The notes beneath the pieces were generated by a model. That model ran no database searches, was not told the origin of the DNA, and saw only the letters and a program-made list of their open reading frames with translations. Positions 22,070 to 32,111 of a stretch of 64,000 nt of DNA are shown here, piece by piece. The first letter of the stretch is position 1, and each line of letters starts with the position of its first letter. Source of the DNA: Xiphydria camelus. Lineage: Eukaryota > Arthropoda > Insecta > Hymenoptera > Xiphydriidae. The stretch is taken from contig OY783199.1 of the NCBI GenBank assembly GCA_963678675.1, positions 9,012,356-9,076,355 on the forward strand. The letters are read 5' to 3'. A program made the translations under genes and the position numbers.

Positions 22070-23250
22070 GATGAATTCCAGATATTTATCAAAATTTTAA
22101 GATTATGGCCGGAAACTTGGTACTCGGGGGTTTTCGGGGTTAGTCATTACGATGCTGATGTCAAAATCGGTCTATTCTCAAATCCAAGATGGCGAATGCA
22201 ATATGACGGATGATGAATTCCAGAAATTTTTAGAATTTGAAGATTATTGCCCGAAACTTGTTACTCGGGGGTTTTCGGGGTCGTTCATTACGATTCTGAT
22301 ATGAAGCGGTATATGCAAAAAGGGTTCAACTACCATGTCGCTACCATGTCGCTTGAACCCTTTTTGCATATGCCGCTTTATATCCAAATCGATCTATACT
22401 GAAATCCAAGATGGCGAATACAATATGGCGGATGATGAATTCCAGAAATTTTTAGAATTTGAAGATTATGACTCGAAACTTGTTACTCGGGGGTTTTGGG
22501 GATCGCTCATTACGATGCTGATGTCCAAATTGGTTTAGTCTCAAATCGAAGATGGCGGATGATGAATTCCAGAAATTTTTAGAATTTGAAGATTATGGCC
22601 CGAAACTTGTTACTCGAGAGTTTTTTGAGTCGCTCATTACGATACTGATATCCAAATCGGTCTACTCTCAAATCCAAGATGGCGGATCCAATATGGCAGA
22701 TGATGAGAATAGACCGATTTCGATATCAGCATCGTAATGAGCGACTCAAAAAACTCTCGAGTAACAAGTTTCGGGCCATAATCTTCAAATTCTAAAAATT
22801 TCTGGAATTCATCATCCGCCATCTTGGATTTCAGACTAGACCGATTTCGACATCAGCATCGTAATGAGCGACCCCGAAACCCCCCGAGTAACAAGTTTCG
22901 AGCCATAATCTTCAAATTCTAAAAATTTATGGAATTCATCATCCGCCATATTGTATTCGCCCTCTTGGATTTGAGTATAATTCGATTTGGATATCAGAAT
23001 CGTAATGAGCGACCCTGAAAACCCCCGAGTAACAAGTTTCGGGCAATATGATCTTCAAATTCTAAACATTTCTGGAATTCATCATCCCTCATATTGCATT
23101 CGCCATCTTGGATTTGAGAATAGACCGATTTTGATGTCAGCATCGTAATGACTGACTCCGAAAACCCCCGAATACCAAATTTCGGGCCATAATCTTAAAA
23201 TTGTGATAAATATCAGTAATTCATCATCCGCTGGTCGATATATCGACTAC
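22070..23250. repeat. Inverted arrays of 127-145-bp tandem units inside the foldback
   Basis: Units begin near 22070, 22214, 22437 and 22564 on the left. They reappear inverted on the right. Each holds GATGATGAATTCCAGAAA, CGAAACTTGTTACTCG and CTCATTACGATGCTGAT. The junction GCCATATTGGATCCGCCATC also occurs in the foldbacks at 57725-58722 and 59391-60269. Confidence 0.8.
22303..22380. mobile_element. Tiny hairpin insertion (about 78 bp) in one tandem unit
   Basis: AAGCGGTATATGCAAAAAGG pairs with its near-perfect inverse (GCATATGCCGCTT) around a short loop with two ATGTCGCTACC-like repeats. Neighbouring tandem units lack it, so it is an insertion. The probable target is TAT or TA. Confidence 0.7.
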
Positions 23251-24635
23251 CCCGGGCTCTAAAGGTTAAAGGCAAGTAGCAAGGGATAAATCGAGGTAAT
23301 TACGAAGCTTCCCGAAGGAGAAGCGAATTATGCCGATTGAATAACAGGTCCTAAAATCAGGTAGAAACTTTTCTAATCCTTATCTTCTAACTTAGAGAAC
23401 ATTAAGATAGTCTACCTGCTGAGCTCTTTTTGTATTATTCCTGGAAGTAACAGGAAATTTCTTAAAAATTTGTAGGTACCTCATTTGAAAGGTGATGAAG
23501 CAAGAGAAGTTTTTAAAATAATTTGTACGTTTAATGTATTCACAAATTTTTGAAATAAATCCTGGTGAATCTATAATTAGGTTAAAGTTTCTAACAACCG
23601 TTGCAGGTTTTAGCTGCTGTATTTTTGTCATATCAAACTATTTAACATAATTTTTGTTACATAACATGAACTACTATATGTATTAACGGTAGAGGCAAAA
23701 AAAATTACAAAAACAAAATTATCCTTTTCTTTATTTTACAATTAGTAGTAAAAGGTAGTCCATTTCTAAGGAAACACAAAAATTAAAATATCTCGAAAAC
23801 TATCAACAAGTGGATTATGCATATTGTGGTTCAATCGACTGCAAATTGTCTCTACTAACACCTCTTCAAAAAGGAATACGTCGCGGTACCAGTCACCCTG
23901 TATATTATGGGATCGTTTTGCCCCATCGTGTGAGGTACTATCTCAAACTTTACACTACTTTACAATTTTAACTTTAACTTTGTATTGATCGAATAAAAAG
24001 TTCTGGAAAAACACACATTGTAACTGAATCATAGAGCTAGATGTAAGGTAATTCGGGGGAAGACGCCACATATAACGATATTTTGGTTAGTATAAGTAAA
24101 AATTTAAATGATACAATCATGAAAAAATAAACACTGTGTTTTTCAATTTGTTATTGGTTATGTGAGGGGCTTGGAGTGAAAAGTGACAATATCCAAGAAA
24201 GCGATTTTTCAGGAAAAGGAAAAAATCGAAAACACAAAAGTTTCACACTGAAACTTCTCGTCTATTGCACCAAGTGTTGGGAACGCGACCCGATAGACGA
24301 CTCCGGGCGATGTCTGAATCAGTCGGCGCGCATGCGCGTAGATTTGATTATGATAAACTGCATTCAAGGTGGATATTGTCACTTTTCACTCCAAGCCGAT
24401 GTTTTCTTTCCGTTTTCGCCCAGTTTGATCAGCTGTGATGATGTAAAATCGAGTGTAATTCATACTAAACACTGAAGTTAACGTTGAGAAAGAATTTTAC
24501 GGCAAAATAGTAATGTATTCGCAAAAATCTTGATTTTTTTATTTCGAAAAAAAAAATGAAAAATTTAACAAACATGGTTGAAAATACTTGGGAAAAAAAT
24601 AGATAAGAGTACAATAGTTTCGATTACTTCTTACG

Positions 24636-26638
24636 CTAAACGATTAAATCAACCGACTCGTTGAGTGGGACACAATCAGGGTCGTCTACATTTTCAGCTT
24701 CCAGATCCATATCTTCGATTTCAACTGTCTCATCCAAAACCGTTCTGTAAAATTGGAGCCGATTGTCTGTTCTCCAATCATCGCCGAAGTGCTTTTTTAA
24801 TAACTTCTCAACATCGCTTTTTTTTTCTTTTTTAAGGCTGTTTCCTTCGGCAAGTGTAGTAAGGCGAATATCCCTCGGCGTTTTCTTACGAATACAAACA
24901 GAACCATAATTTGAAACATCGTGGTAGTAATGCGGCTCTCCTTTTATTTCGATCATGGCAGGATTTGTTGGTTTTTTTTTCAACATTATTCGTTTAACCT
25001 TGGAAATTTGAAATGGCCATGTTTGTGTATGCTTGATAACACCCTTCATACCGCTTTTGAAATCGTATATCTTTACTGACGGCGACACTTCGATAACTTC
25101 ACCAACATTCCCAATAATCGTGAGCAGCTCCTTCGGATCCGTAATCATCTCGTATCTCTTTAATTCACGTTCAATTTTTCCGAATACGCGGTCCGGGGGT
25201 ATGAAACTATGACCAGTTACTGGAAAAATTAGGCATACGTCTTCGATATTAGCTGGAGCATACTTTGAAAACCAATACATCACCATAGAAACGAAAATCG
25301 TGTTCTTATTTTGCCCGCCGCAGCCATCAGCCATCAAACGAACTCGTTTATAATTTTTCAAATCAACGGATTGCAGCAAATGGAAAATACAAGATGCGAT
25401 GAGATTGGCGTTCTTTTGGTACTGATTTTCAAACCAACAGAAGCTTTTTACATTTTCTTTAGTTAGAGTTGATTTCGAATGCCCGATGACTGCAGTAAAA
25501 TTGTATAAGTATAGCTGGCGCGAATAATATGCAGCGCTGTCCTGCACCTTTGGAAGAGGCTGGTTTTTCTCACAATCAAAGGAAACCAAAAATAAATCTT
25601 TATCGGCATCTCGTAGGTACTCGAAGAAAGCAGCAGCACGTTTTTTATGAATATCCCTGGAGGCAATGAGCTCGCTTTTCTTTTCTTCATCTACAACAGA
25701 TAATCATTCGAAATAAATAAAACGAAATGAACAAAATAACATTGAGAGTTGATTTTTATCAGTGTATTACCTTTTTCTTTATTAATTCGTTCTTTGAAGC
25801 TCAAGCACGTCGAACACACATCGCTGGCCGGCGAACCAAACCCAAAATTCATTTCAGTGTTGAAAACGAACCGAAAATACGATGATTTTACACCCTCCAG
25901 CTGCGTCCACTCCGAATACATCCGATACAGCTTCTCAATATTCAAGTCACAACTGAGATACCTTCTAACTGTCTGGCTGCGACAGTAATGTGACTCTTTT
26001 GATGGAAACTGCGACATGAATAGTTTTATATCTTCAGTTTGAAGAGCAGATCGTTCCTTGACAGATTGTGCAACACCGCCTCTTCTTTCGTTCAAATCAC
26101 TATTTTCCATGTACCGTTTGGCGATATTGTTCACCCGACGACGCGAAATATGCAAAATATTTAAAAATGCGGGCTGGCATATTTGAACTAACGCATGTCT
26201 ACTATCCCGTACGAAAAATTTAGTGCGGACTAAGCACGGCGAGTATTTTCTGTCTTCGTCTTTCACACGTTCTCTGATAGGAGGACTTATTTCGAGATGT
26301 TTGAGCAGAAAAAGGTTCTGAGATTTACGATCCTTGTACTTGTAGAACATTTTATGGAAATTGTAAACTTCCAACGCCGTGAGAGATGAACAACGAAAAG
26401 CCGCTTCTTTTTTTGGATGAGTGCAACGTGGCCGTACCGGTGGAAATGCTGGTAAATATCTAAAATGAGAAACGAATACAATCAACTCGAAATGAACATT
26501 ATCACAGCGTGAATGAGATAAATTAGCTCTGAAGTGTATTCTGTCGTCTTACCTTAGTCTCTTCTCTTTTGCTTGCTTCCATTCCCCCGGCCGAGGTGTT
26601 TTTTTCCGAGATACACTATTTCTCTTCGAGTTACCCAT
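24636..26638 (-). CDS. Sola-like transposase, three exons, 609 residues, intact
   Basis: Exon 1 is 26638-26553 (ATG, MGNSKRNSVSRKK; donor AAG|GTAAGA). Exon 2 is 26459-25771 (acceptor TTTTAG; donor AAAG|GTAATA). Exon 3 is 25690-24636 (acceptor TTGTAG; ends SVDLIV then stop). Lengths 86+689+1055 equal 1830 bases, in frame throughout. The N-terminal half has a basic start, an HTH-like stretch (ILHISRRRVNNIAKRY, about residues 130-145), and cysteine/histidine motifs ESHYCR and CSTC (about 184-189 and 244-247). The C-terminal half has RNase H-type landmarks: FDCEK (D297), ADGCGGQNKN (D380) and GHSFIPPDRVFG (D425) with nearby E432. These blocks match multicopy insect proteins assigned to Sola transposons and related DUF7869-like domains, from memory. 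Introns of 93 and 80 bp match host-type splicing. Catalytic assignment is inferred. Confidence 0.85.
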
Positions 26639-26740
26639 TTTTAAAGTTACAAAAATGCGTGAATATCAACAATAATCCATAAACTTTTAGAATATTAACG
26701 TGATTTTTAACCAACAAAATAGCAAACTGCAGAACTGTAT

Positions 26741-27231
26741 CAGAGAATAACTATATAGAGAAGGGAAACTTAACAGCTGTTACTTTGTTCTCGGGAAGAC
26801 AACGGCGGCCATGTTTTGATTGGTACAAGTCAGAGTCGTCGTAAGAGAGAATCTGAGTTGGAAGCACAGAGTGGTATTCAGGACAACTTGCGATATATTG
26901 GAAGACAAGATAATTATCAGTCATCGATTCTATGTATATATAAAAATGCAAGCTATAGAATGATAGATTGCAGTTATAACCTTTGTTATTGCAGTTTTTT
27001 GCTGCACACAGTCCTTGATTTTTTTTAATCAATTGTTGCTCTTCTCACAGAAATATGCAATCCGCAAACTAACGTTACCGCTACCACTGGAGAACCGAAC
27101 ACCACGAAATCCCGATAACAAGTGACGCCTATGGGTACCAATCAAAACATGGCCGTTTTCGGCTGCGCCGACTGGATGCGCCTGCTACCCCCCTCCACCA
27201 CAAGATTCCCTTCTCTATATAGTTATTCTCT
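26741..27231. mobile_element. hAT-like MITE nested in the Sola-like element
   Basis: CAGAGAATAACTATATAGAG and its inverse are flanked by ACTGTAT on both sides (26734-26740 and 27232-27238). The CAGAG tip and a 7-8-bp duplication fit the hAT superfamily. The arms also share CGGCCATGTTTTGATTGGTAC-type sequence further in. It lies 5' of the transposase start and may affect its promoter. Confidence 0.75.
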
Positions 27232-27620
27232 GACTGTATCGTTATCACTTGCTAAAAATTGTTACACAGCCGTAGCACATCTTACTAGTGCCTCAACTTC
27301 TGACGAAAACTATCTTGGAGTGTAAAAACTGTAAAAACGGGTATTTTCACTGGATATTGTCACTTTTCACTCCAAAGGGGTTTTTCAACGTGAATTTTTG
27401 GCATGAAGGAGTGGAATTTTTTAAAAACTAATATGCTCACGTGATAGAGCGTGACGAGTAGTATCTGAAACCAAACGTAACTCATTTTCGCCAAAAATGG
27501 ATATTGTCACTTTTCACTCCAAGCCCCTCATGTATACTTATTAATTTCTTTCCCAGTGTGTACAGGATTAAGAAATTTAATGTTAAATAAACGCGTGTAT
27601 TTGTGGCATGTTCCCCCATA

Positions 27621-28021
27621 TACAGTATGTCCCGTGGATAACGCAAGTATTTGAATTTCCCTGACATTTGACTTTGGTAGTGCTTGGAACGGTGCTGTAG
27701 TTAGATTTAGCTTCACAAGAGTGCGCTGCGTTCTTACGAGCCGTGTTTCCGCGAAACCTGTATGATTATTTCTCATCACGTCTACACATTATTTACCATT
27801 ATTTACAAATTCAGTTAATTTCGAGGTTAGACGCTTCGATCTCCCGAATTGACAGTTCCCGGGAAATCAGACATTTTACACTTTTCGCTCTCGAAACACG
27901 GCTCGTAAGAACGCAGCGCACTCTTCTGAAGCCAACTCTAACTACAGCACCGTTCCAAGCACTACAAAAGTCAAATGTCAGGGAAATTCAAATACTTGCA
28001 TTATCCACGGGACATACTGTA
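27621..28021. mobile_element. 401-bp palindromic MITE, family TACAGTATGTCCCG, copy 1
   Basis: TACAGTATGTCCCGTGGATA and its inverse are flanked by TA at 27619-27620 and 28022-28023. The long paired arms include GGAACGGTGCTGTAGTTAG and CGTTCTTACGAGCCGTG. A second copy is at 46494-46906. It is inserted in the 3' part of the 24046-28693 element. Confidence 0.85.
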
Positions 28022-28979
28022 TACGGGGAAGATGCCACGAGGCCTACTCTGTGTGATAATAAACAATTTTTAGTTAAAAGTATATCTGTCTTTTTTTGTC
28101 TAAACAGTAAAGGATATGTATGACTATAAAACACTTAATATGTTTAGAACAAATAAATAGAAAATATTATTAAAGCAATACCATCTGTTTCTTAATATAT
28201 TATACAAAAAATAATTATTATAATACTGTAATTATAATTTTTATTATTAACTGTATTTATATTTACTCTATAACATACAGTACTTAAGATCCCTAAGATA
28301 CTTAATACAGTACTTGTGTTGCGTCTTCCCCCAAGTATAAGTAGAAGATGCCGCACACGTTTATTTTCGTTTTATTACAAGGTTATGGCGGCTTCTGCTT
28401 ACCTAGAGTGTGTAACAGAATGCGGAACTCACTTATATTGCTTATATATTATTTAAAATAAAATATCCGTTTATGAGCCTTAAGTATGAACAATGGGATA
28501 TTATAACGGCTGTACTAACTGGGTTAAATGTTCACATAATCCAAAAATAACGGCGATTAAGGCGATAACTTCAAATAAATTGACAACCCACGTGCACACT
28601 GGGAGACAACTTTTCACACTAAAGGGTCAGTATTGTCATCTGCCGACACATAAGAGTACTAGCAACAAACTTGCGTCTTCCCTTGAATTACCCTATGCAA
28701 AATTGTAGACTTTTATTTCTAGAATGCCCGGGAAAAAGAGTATAAGTCAAAATCGCCTACCAAAACACTTCTACAATTTTCTTCTACTTTCCTAGAGATA
28801 TTTGTGTGCTACATGCATTTAACGGTTCTTATGAGAAGTGTTATTTTCATTTTATACATTTTTTCAACAGTTTGTGTTTCAATATAAACAAATAAAGGTG
28901 TTTTCTGAGCAATACCATTTTATGACTTGTACTCTTTTTCCCGAGCATCCTTTTCTTTTTTTTTTAATAGCGAATAAGC

Positions 28980-29355
28980 CTTTATGGCCGCCCCGGGCTG
29001 AGCGAGGCCCGGAGGAGTGTCGGAGTCAGGGGCTCTCTGGGTGCCAGTCCCCCTCTACCGACTAAACCCCGCTTTCGCCTCTGCATCGAAGCCGGTATGT
29101 TTGGAGAGACGTGCTACCTAACTTCACCACCAGTTGCGCACGATCGTTCGCCGTATCCCCTCCATCAGCTGCACACGGTCCCAATTTCACCAGAGCCGCG
29201 CGCAACTTATCGTGTGTTCTCTGTCTAAAAGCCACGCTGTCTCTTTCTTTTGCCACGTCTCCATTGAGGTGAGTGGGGGATGAAGTGAAGCTTCTCTAAC
29301 CCATAATTCTGCGAATTTACAGCCCCGAAACGCGCGAGTTATAGAGAGACCACTG
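28980..29355. other. GC-rich stretch with a pogo/Tigger-type tip at its right edge
   Basis: GC content rises sharply (GCCGCCCCGGGCTGAGCGAG and following). At 29355 the minus strand reads CAGTGGTCTCTCTATAACTC, which resembles the terminal repeat of pogo/Tigger elements. I found no matching opposite end within the window. No protein was recognised in the open frames here. Identity is uncertain: a retroelement fragment or an unmethylated regulatory region are both possible. Confidence 0.3.
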
Positions 29356-29463
29356 TAGAAACATTTTGGAATCATTAAGTCGAAAGATCTCGATAAGGTA
29401 CAGCTCGATAAGATTGTACTTGTTATGGCTGAATTATATGTGGGGTTTTTATAATTATTTTAG

Positions 29464-29689
29464 GACGTCTCAGAAGAATACAGGTGCAGCAAAATATCGA
29501 TGCTCTGCTAGAATTTCATTTACGAGTAAGGGCAAAATTTCAGCAGTGCATGCAAAAGGATTTCTTAAAACTATTCCAACGTCTCGAGTTAATATATGTA
29601 ACAACATATATACTGTCATAAGTGGTATCTTTACATGTGATGAAACAACTCGTCATGGTCATTGGAAGAGTATACTTAGAGAGAGTTGA
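29464..29689 (+). pseudogene. Possible FLYWCH-like zinc-finger fragment
   Basis: After a possible acceptor (TTATTTTAG), the plus frame reads SQKNTGAAKYRCSARIS and then FTSKGKISAVHAKG. This loosely resembles the middle of FLYWCH fingers, in which a Cys-x-ARI-x-T-x-G core precedes an HxH pair. The final histidine pair is missing, and the frame ends at 29689. The match is weak and rests on a few residues. Confidence 0.2.
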
Positions 29690-30623
29690 AGGTAGAACAT
29701 CTTCATGGATTTCTGTAGACGACCAAAATATAAGAAAAATCCGATAGCCTGTGAATTCGAAAGCGGTATATGTTTTATTCCTCCAAAATACTAAGGCAAA
29801 GTGAAAAATATAAGGGCTCTCTCTAGTCTATAAATCCCTTTCAAAACATCATGAAAATAAATCAAAAGTAACGTGGTTATAATTAATTGGCTCGTATCGG
29901 TATCAAATGTGAGACTTTAATTTTGTGGTAATAAAAAGCTATTCCCCTACATGTACGTATTCTCTTCATGATTAAATTCCAAAAAAAAGTAGTGAAATCC
30001 CTCCACAAAAACAGATTGTCTGTAAAAAAAGGCAGCATGTTCATTCAGTGCCAACAAAAATTGATACGTAAAATACTTTCCAAAAAAGATTTGAAATCAA
30101 TTAAGATCGCCATGTTCAAGATTTATATATAAAAAGTAAAGGGCATCATTTTAAAGGAAAATTATTGTAAATCAAGTTACTACATGTATAGAGCTCCATC
30201 TGTTTTTCTTAGCTTGAAGAGTGTGATATAGTTTTAAACTCGACGGATTTAGTTACCAGCCCGGGGTAGAATAGGGAATCACAAATTTTATTCTACCTAC
30301 CTAAAACTTACCGACGGCATATCCATGATCTACACATGGTAATTTAACTTTAGTTGGTAATATTATCAACATTTTTTTGTGAATACCAGTTACCAAGTGA
30401 TTTTTAATAAAAATAAAAGGTAAATATTGTACCTATACAGTAGATGTGTATATAAAGAGAGGTGATATATTTTACACTTCGAAGTAAACGTGTTTCGTGG
30501 TTGCCCTTCATTAGGCGAAACTGGAGTCGGTAATACTGCGCCTACCCTCATACTCAGGAGTATAACTACTATAAAAATGGTTTGAAATCTTAAAAATCGA
30601 AAGAACCTGATTTTCCAGTAGTA
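29690..30623. other. Intergenic DNA, nothing recognised
   Basis: AT-rich. No terminal repeats, tandem units or credible exons were found. Confidence 0.5.
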
Positions 30624-30836
30624 CACCCGTGCTCACGGAATCTGTCGCTGGTGACTTTTTTTAAACCTTATTTTTAAACGTACTAACCAGTGAACAATTA
30701 ATTCTCATGCCCTCATTAGCTACGGTGACGTCTACTCTCGTTAATGAAAGCACGAGGATTGATTAATCATTGGTTAGTACGTTTAAAAATAACATTTAAA
30801 AAAAGTCACCAGCGACAGATTCCGTGAGCACGGGTG
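30624..30836. mobile_element. 213-bp palindromic MITE, CACCCGTGCTCACGG family
   Basis: CACCCGTGCTCACGGAATCT and its inverse are flanked by TA at 30622-30623 and 30837-30838. The arms pair for about 85 bp through GTCGCTGGTGACTTTT and AACGTACTAACCA. Confidence 0.85.
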
Positions 30837-30865
30837 TACTTATACTGTGCCTCAGTATTAATTTT

Positions 30866-31031
30866 GTTTTCCTCACTCATGCCCATTTCGAGGCCTTTTC
30901 CAGCTTATTTTTAGACCGTAAGATGGCGTTTTTCCCGCGTGACACCGAGCGGGAGTCCGCAGGCTGTCAAAAGTACTTTACCCAGACTGGCGCGATTGCT
31001 TAGTCCGAAGTGGGTCCTTTCTTCAAACTGA
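30866..31031 (+). repeat. Dispersed repeat, copy 2
   Basis: Direct copy of the 3686-3851 repeat, sharing CACTCATRCCCATTTCGAGG and GCGTTTTTCCCGCGTGACAC. The two copies diverge completely beyond about 31031. Confidence 0.6.
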
Positions 31032-31239
31032 TGAACGCAACGTGAAATGAGCCGTGTATACTTCTGTTTGTTTTGTTTGGAGAAATGGGCATTCGTGAGA
31101 AAAAAATATTGTATGTCATTCAGCTGAAATCCTCGGATTTTTAAGACTGTGCTTAGGTCGTAGGTCGCCGAAGGCGAGCCTCGTCTCCTCAGCATGCCTC
31201 GTGTTATAGTCTGAAAAAACCTCGGATTTCCGCCTATTA

Positions 31240-32111
31240 GGGGCCATCCATATATTACGTAAGACTTTTGAGGGGAAAAGGGGGAGTATGAATATTTCTT
31301 ACAGTGTCTTATAACGGGCGGGGGAGGGGGGGGGGGGGTCTAGACCTCATCTTACGTGAGAAATTCCTAGCCAAAAATGCTATCAAATCACTTAATACAG
31401 ATTGAAAGAAGCGCCGTACTTTGCATCAAATAAAGCAGTAACAATAGACAAAACACATAAAAAATGTACAAAACCCAGGATCAAGTAGAGAAGAGGCGAC
31501 CTGCACGAGTGGCATTGCGTCGTGATCGGGAGCTTATGTGCATCTTTCGAGATAGTGAAACGGGAGTGGAGGACGTCGAGTGGGTTGAGGAGCAGGACGT
31601 CTCTACTGAGGATATATTTTATTAAACGAAGTTTAAAAATGAAGTTACTTGAACTGAGTGAATATATGTTTTCTAATGTTTTCCGTTGATACGAAGAGTT
31701 AGAACGAGGATGAAGTGCATAAAGAAATATACCGTAGTAGATTATAAACTTTACATCAATCGTGTTGGGCTTCCACTCGGATAAAAGACGCTGTTGATAC
31801 ACGATTAGAGAATAGCGAATAATGAAGAGTCTATTTAAACAGCTCCTATGTACAGCATCCTCGTTCTGACTATGTATGATGTTATTGTTTAGCAGAACCG
31901 TCTCGAAATATAGTCAATTTCTTCTTAATATTCATCTGATATTTGAAAGCAGTATAAACGGCAAGCTCAAGAATGACTTTAAAAAAGTTACGTCTTATGT
32001 AAGATTTAAGGGGGGGAGGGGGGTCATCTGGAATCTTACAGTATCTTATACTGGGGGGAGGGGGGGTAAAAAAGAAGCCAAAAACGTCTTACGTAATATA
32101 TGGATGGCCCC
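31240..32111. mobile_element. 872-bp element, GGGGCCATCCATATATTACG ends, TA target
   Basis: GGGGCCATCCATATATTACG and its inverse are flanked by TA at 31238-31239 and 32112-32113. Both subterminal regions hold GTCTTAC/CTTACAGTRTCTTATA and long G runs. The interior carries a short plus-strand frame (31464-31625) that may be the end of a lost transposase. GGGGCCATCCAT tips are widespread in arthropods, but I cannot name the superfamily. Confidence 0.75.
31464..31625 (+). pseudogene. Short C-terminal-like reading frame in the 872-bp element
   Basis: 53 codons: a basic stretch (QVEKRRPARVALRRDRE) then an acidic tail (VEDVEWVEEQDVSTEDIFY) and a stop. A stop codon lies two codons upstream of the ATG in the same frame. 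The basic-then-acidic pattern is common at transposase C-termini. There is no specific family match. Confidence 0.3.

Larger units (their letters stand above)
20669..23324. mobile_element. Foldback element inserted in the right arm of the outer element
   Basis: The ends TTCGGGAAGCTTCG and its inverse are followed by paired arms (TTACCTCGATTTATCCCTTG and inverse, GTCGATATATCGAC and inverse) that fold into a long palindrome centred near 22700. The left arm of the outer element near 14390 shows the uninterrupted sequence CATAATTCGTTTTAGTCCAG. Without the TTAA insertion it is about 1.36 kb. Both inner arms are made of imperfect 127-145-bp tandem units. No coding capacity. Confidence 0.75.
13818..23900. 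mobile_element. Outer long-TIR element (TA target) carrying a CXC gene, expanded to 10.1 kb by nested insertions
   Basis: The tips CAGGGGGTCAGGTACCGCG and (inverted) CAGGGTGACTGGTACCGCG are flanked by TA at 13816-13817 and 23901-23902. The terminal repeats run about 875 bp: 13818 to about 14693 on the left, and inward to about 20370 on the right. The right arm is interrupted by the foldback at 20669-23324, and the centre by the CACTA-like pair at 15399-20150. Removing both leaves about 2.7 kb, close to the 2.4 kb of the 617-3061 element. The only gene remnant is a minus-strand CXC-domain protein (20151-20263 and 14864-15398). The superfamily is not recognised; the TA target and CAGGG tip are like Tc1/mariner, the cargo is not. 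Confidence 0.8.
24164..27529. mobile_element. Sola-like DNA transposon, apparently complete (3366 bp)
   Basis: The ends GAGGGGCTTGGAGTGAAAAG and its inverse are perfectly matched over about 30 bp and flanked by ATGT at 24160-24163 and 27530-27533. Four-base duplications and GRG tips fit my recollection of the Sola superfamily. The subterminal motif GATATTGTCACTTTTCACTC also occurs inverted at about 24372 and again at about 27351, probably as transposase-binding sites. The only gene is a minus-strand three-exon transposase whose frame is intact. A hAT-like MITE (26741-27231) lies upstream of its start codon. This is the strongest candidate for a recently active autonomous element in the window. 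Confidence 0.85.
24046..28693. mobile_element. Pogo-like element (TA target) split by a Sola-like transposon and a MITE
   Basis: The ends are AGGTAATTCGGGGGAAGACG and (inverted) GGGTAATTCAAGGGAAGACG, with TA at 24044-24045 and 28694-28695. Removing the Sola-like element and the 401-bp MITE with their duplications leaves about 875 bp. That is almost the size of the relative at 47259-48145 (887 bp), whose tip is GGGTAAACCGAGG. Interior copies of the tip motif (CGTCTTCCCCC, GGGAAGATGCC) recur near 27610, 28027, 28322 and 28344. No reading frame of its own survives. Confidence 0.7.

Noticed and set aside
22070..23250. CRISPR array
   Set aside because: Units are 127-145 bp without short repeat/unique spacer alternation and are mirrored as foldback arms; the DNA is eukaryotic.
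24176..24475. Plus-strand 99-codon frame at the left end of the Sola-like element
   Set aside because: It consists of the terminal and subterminal repeats of the element and shows no domain.
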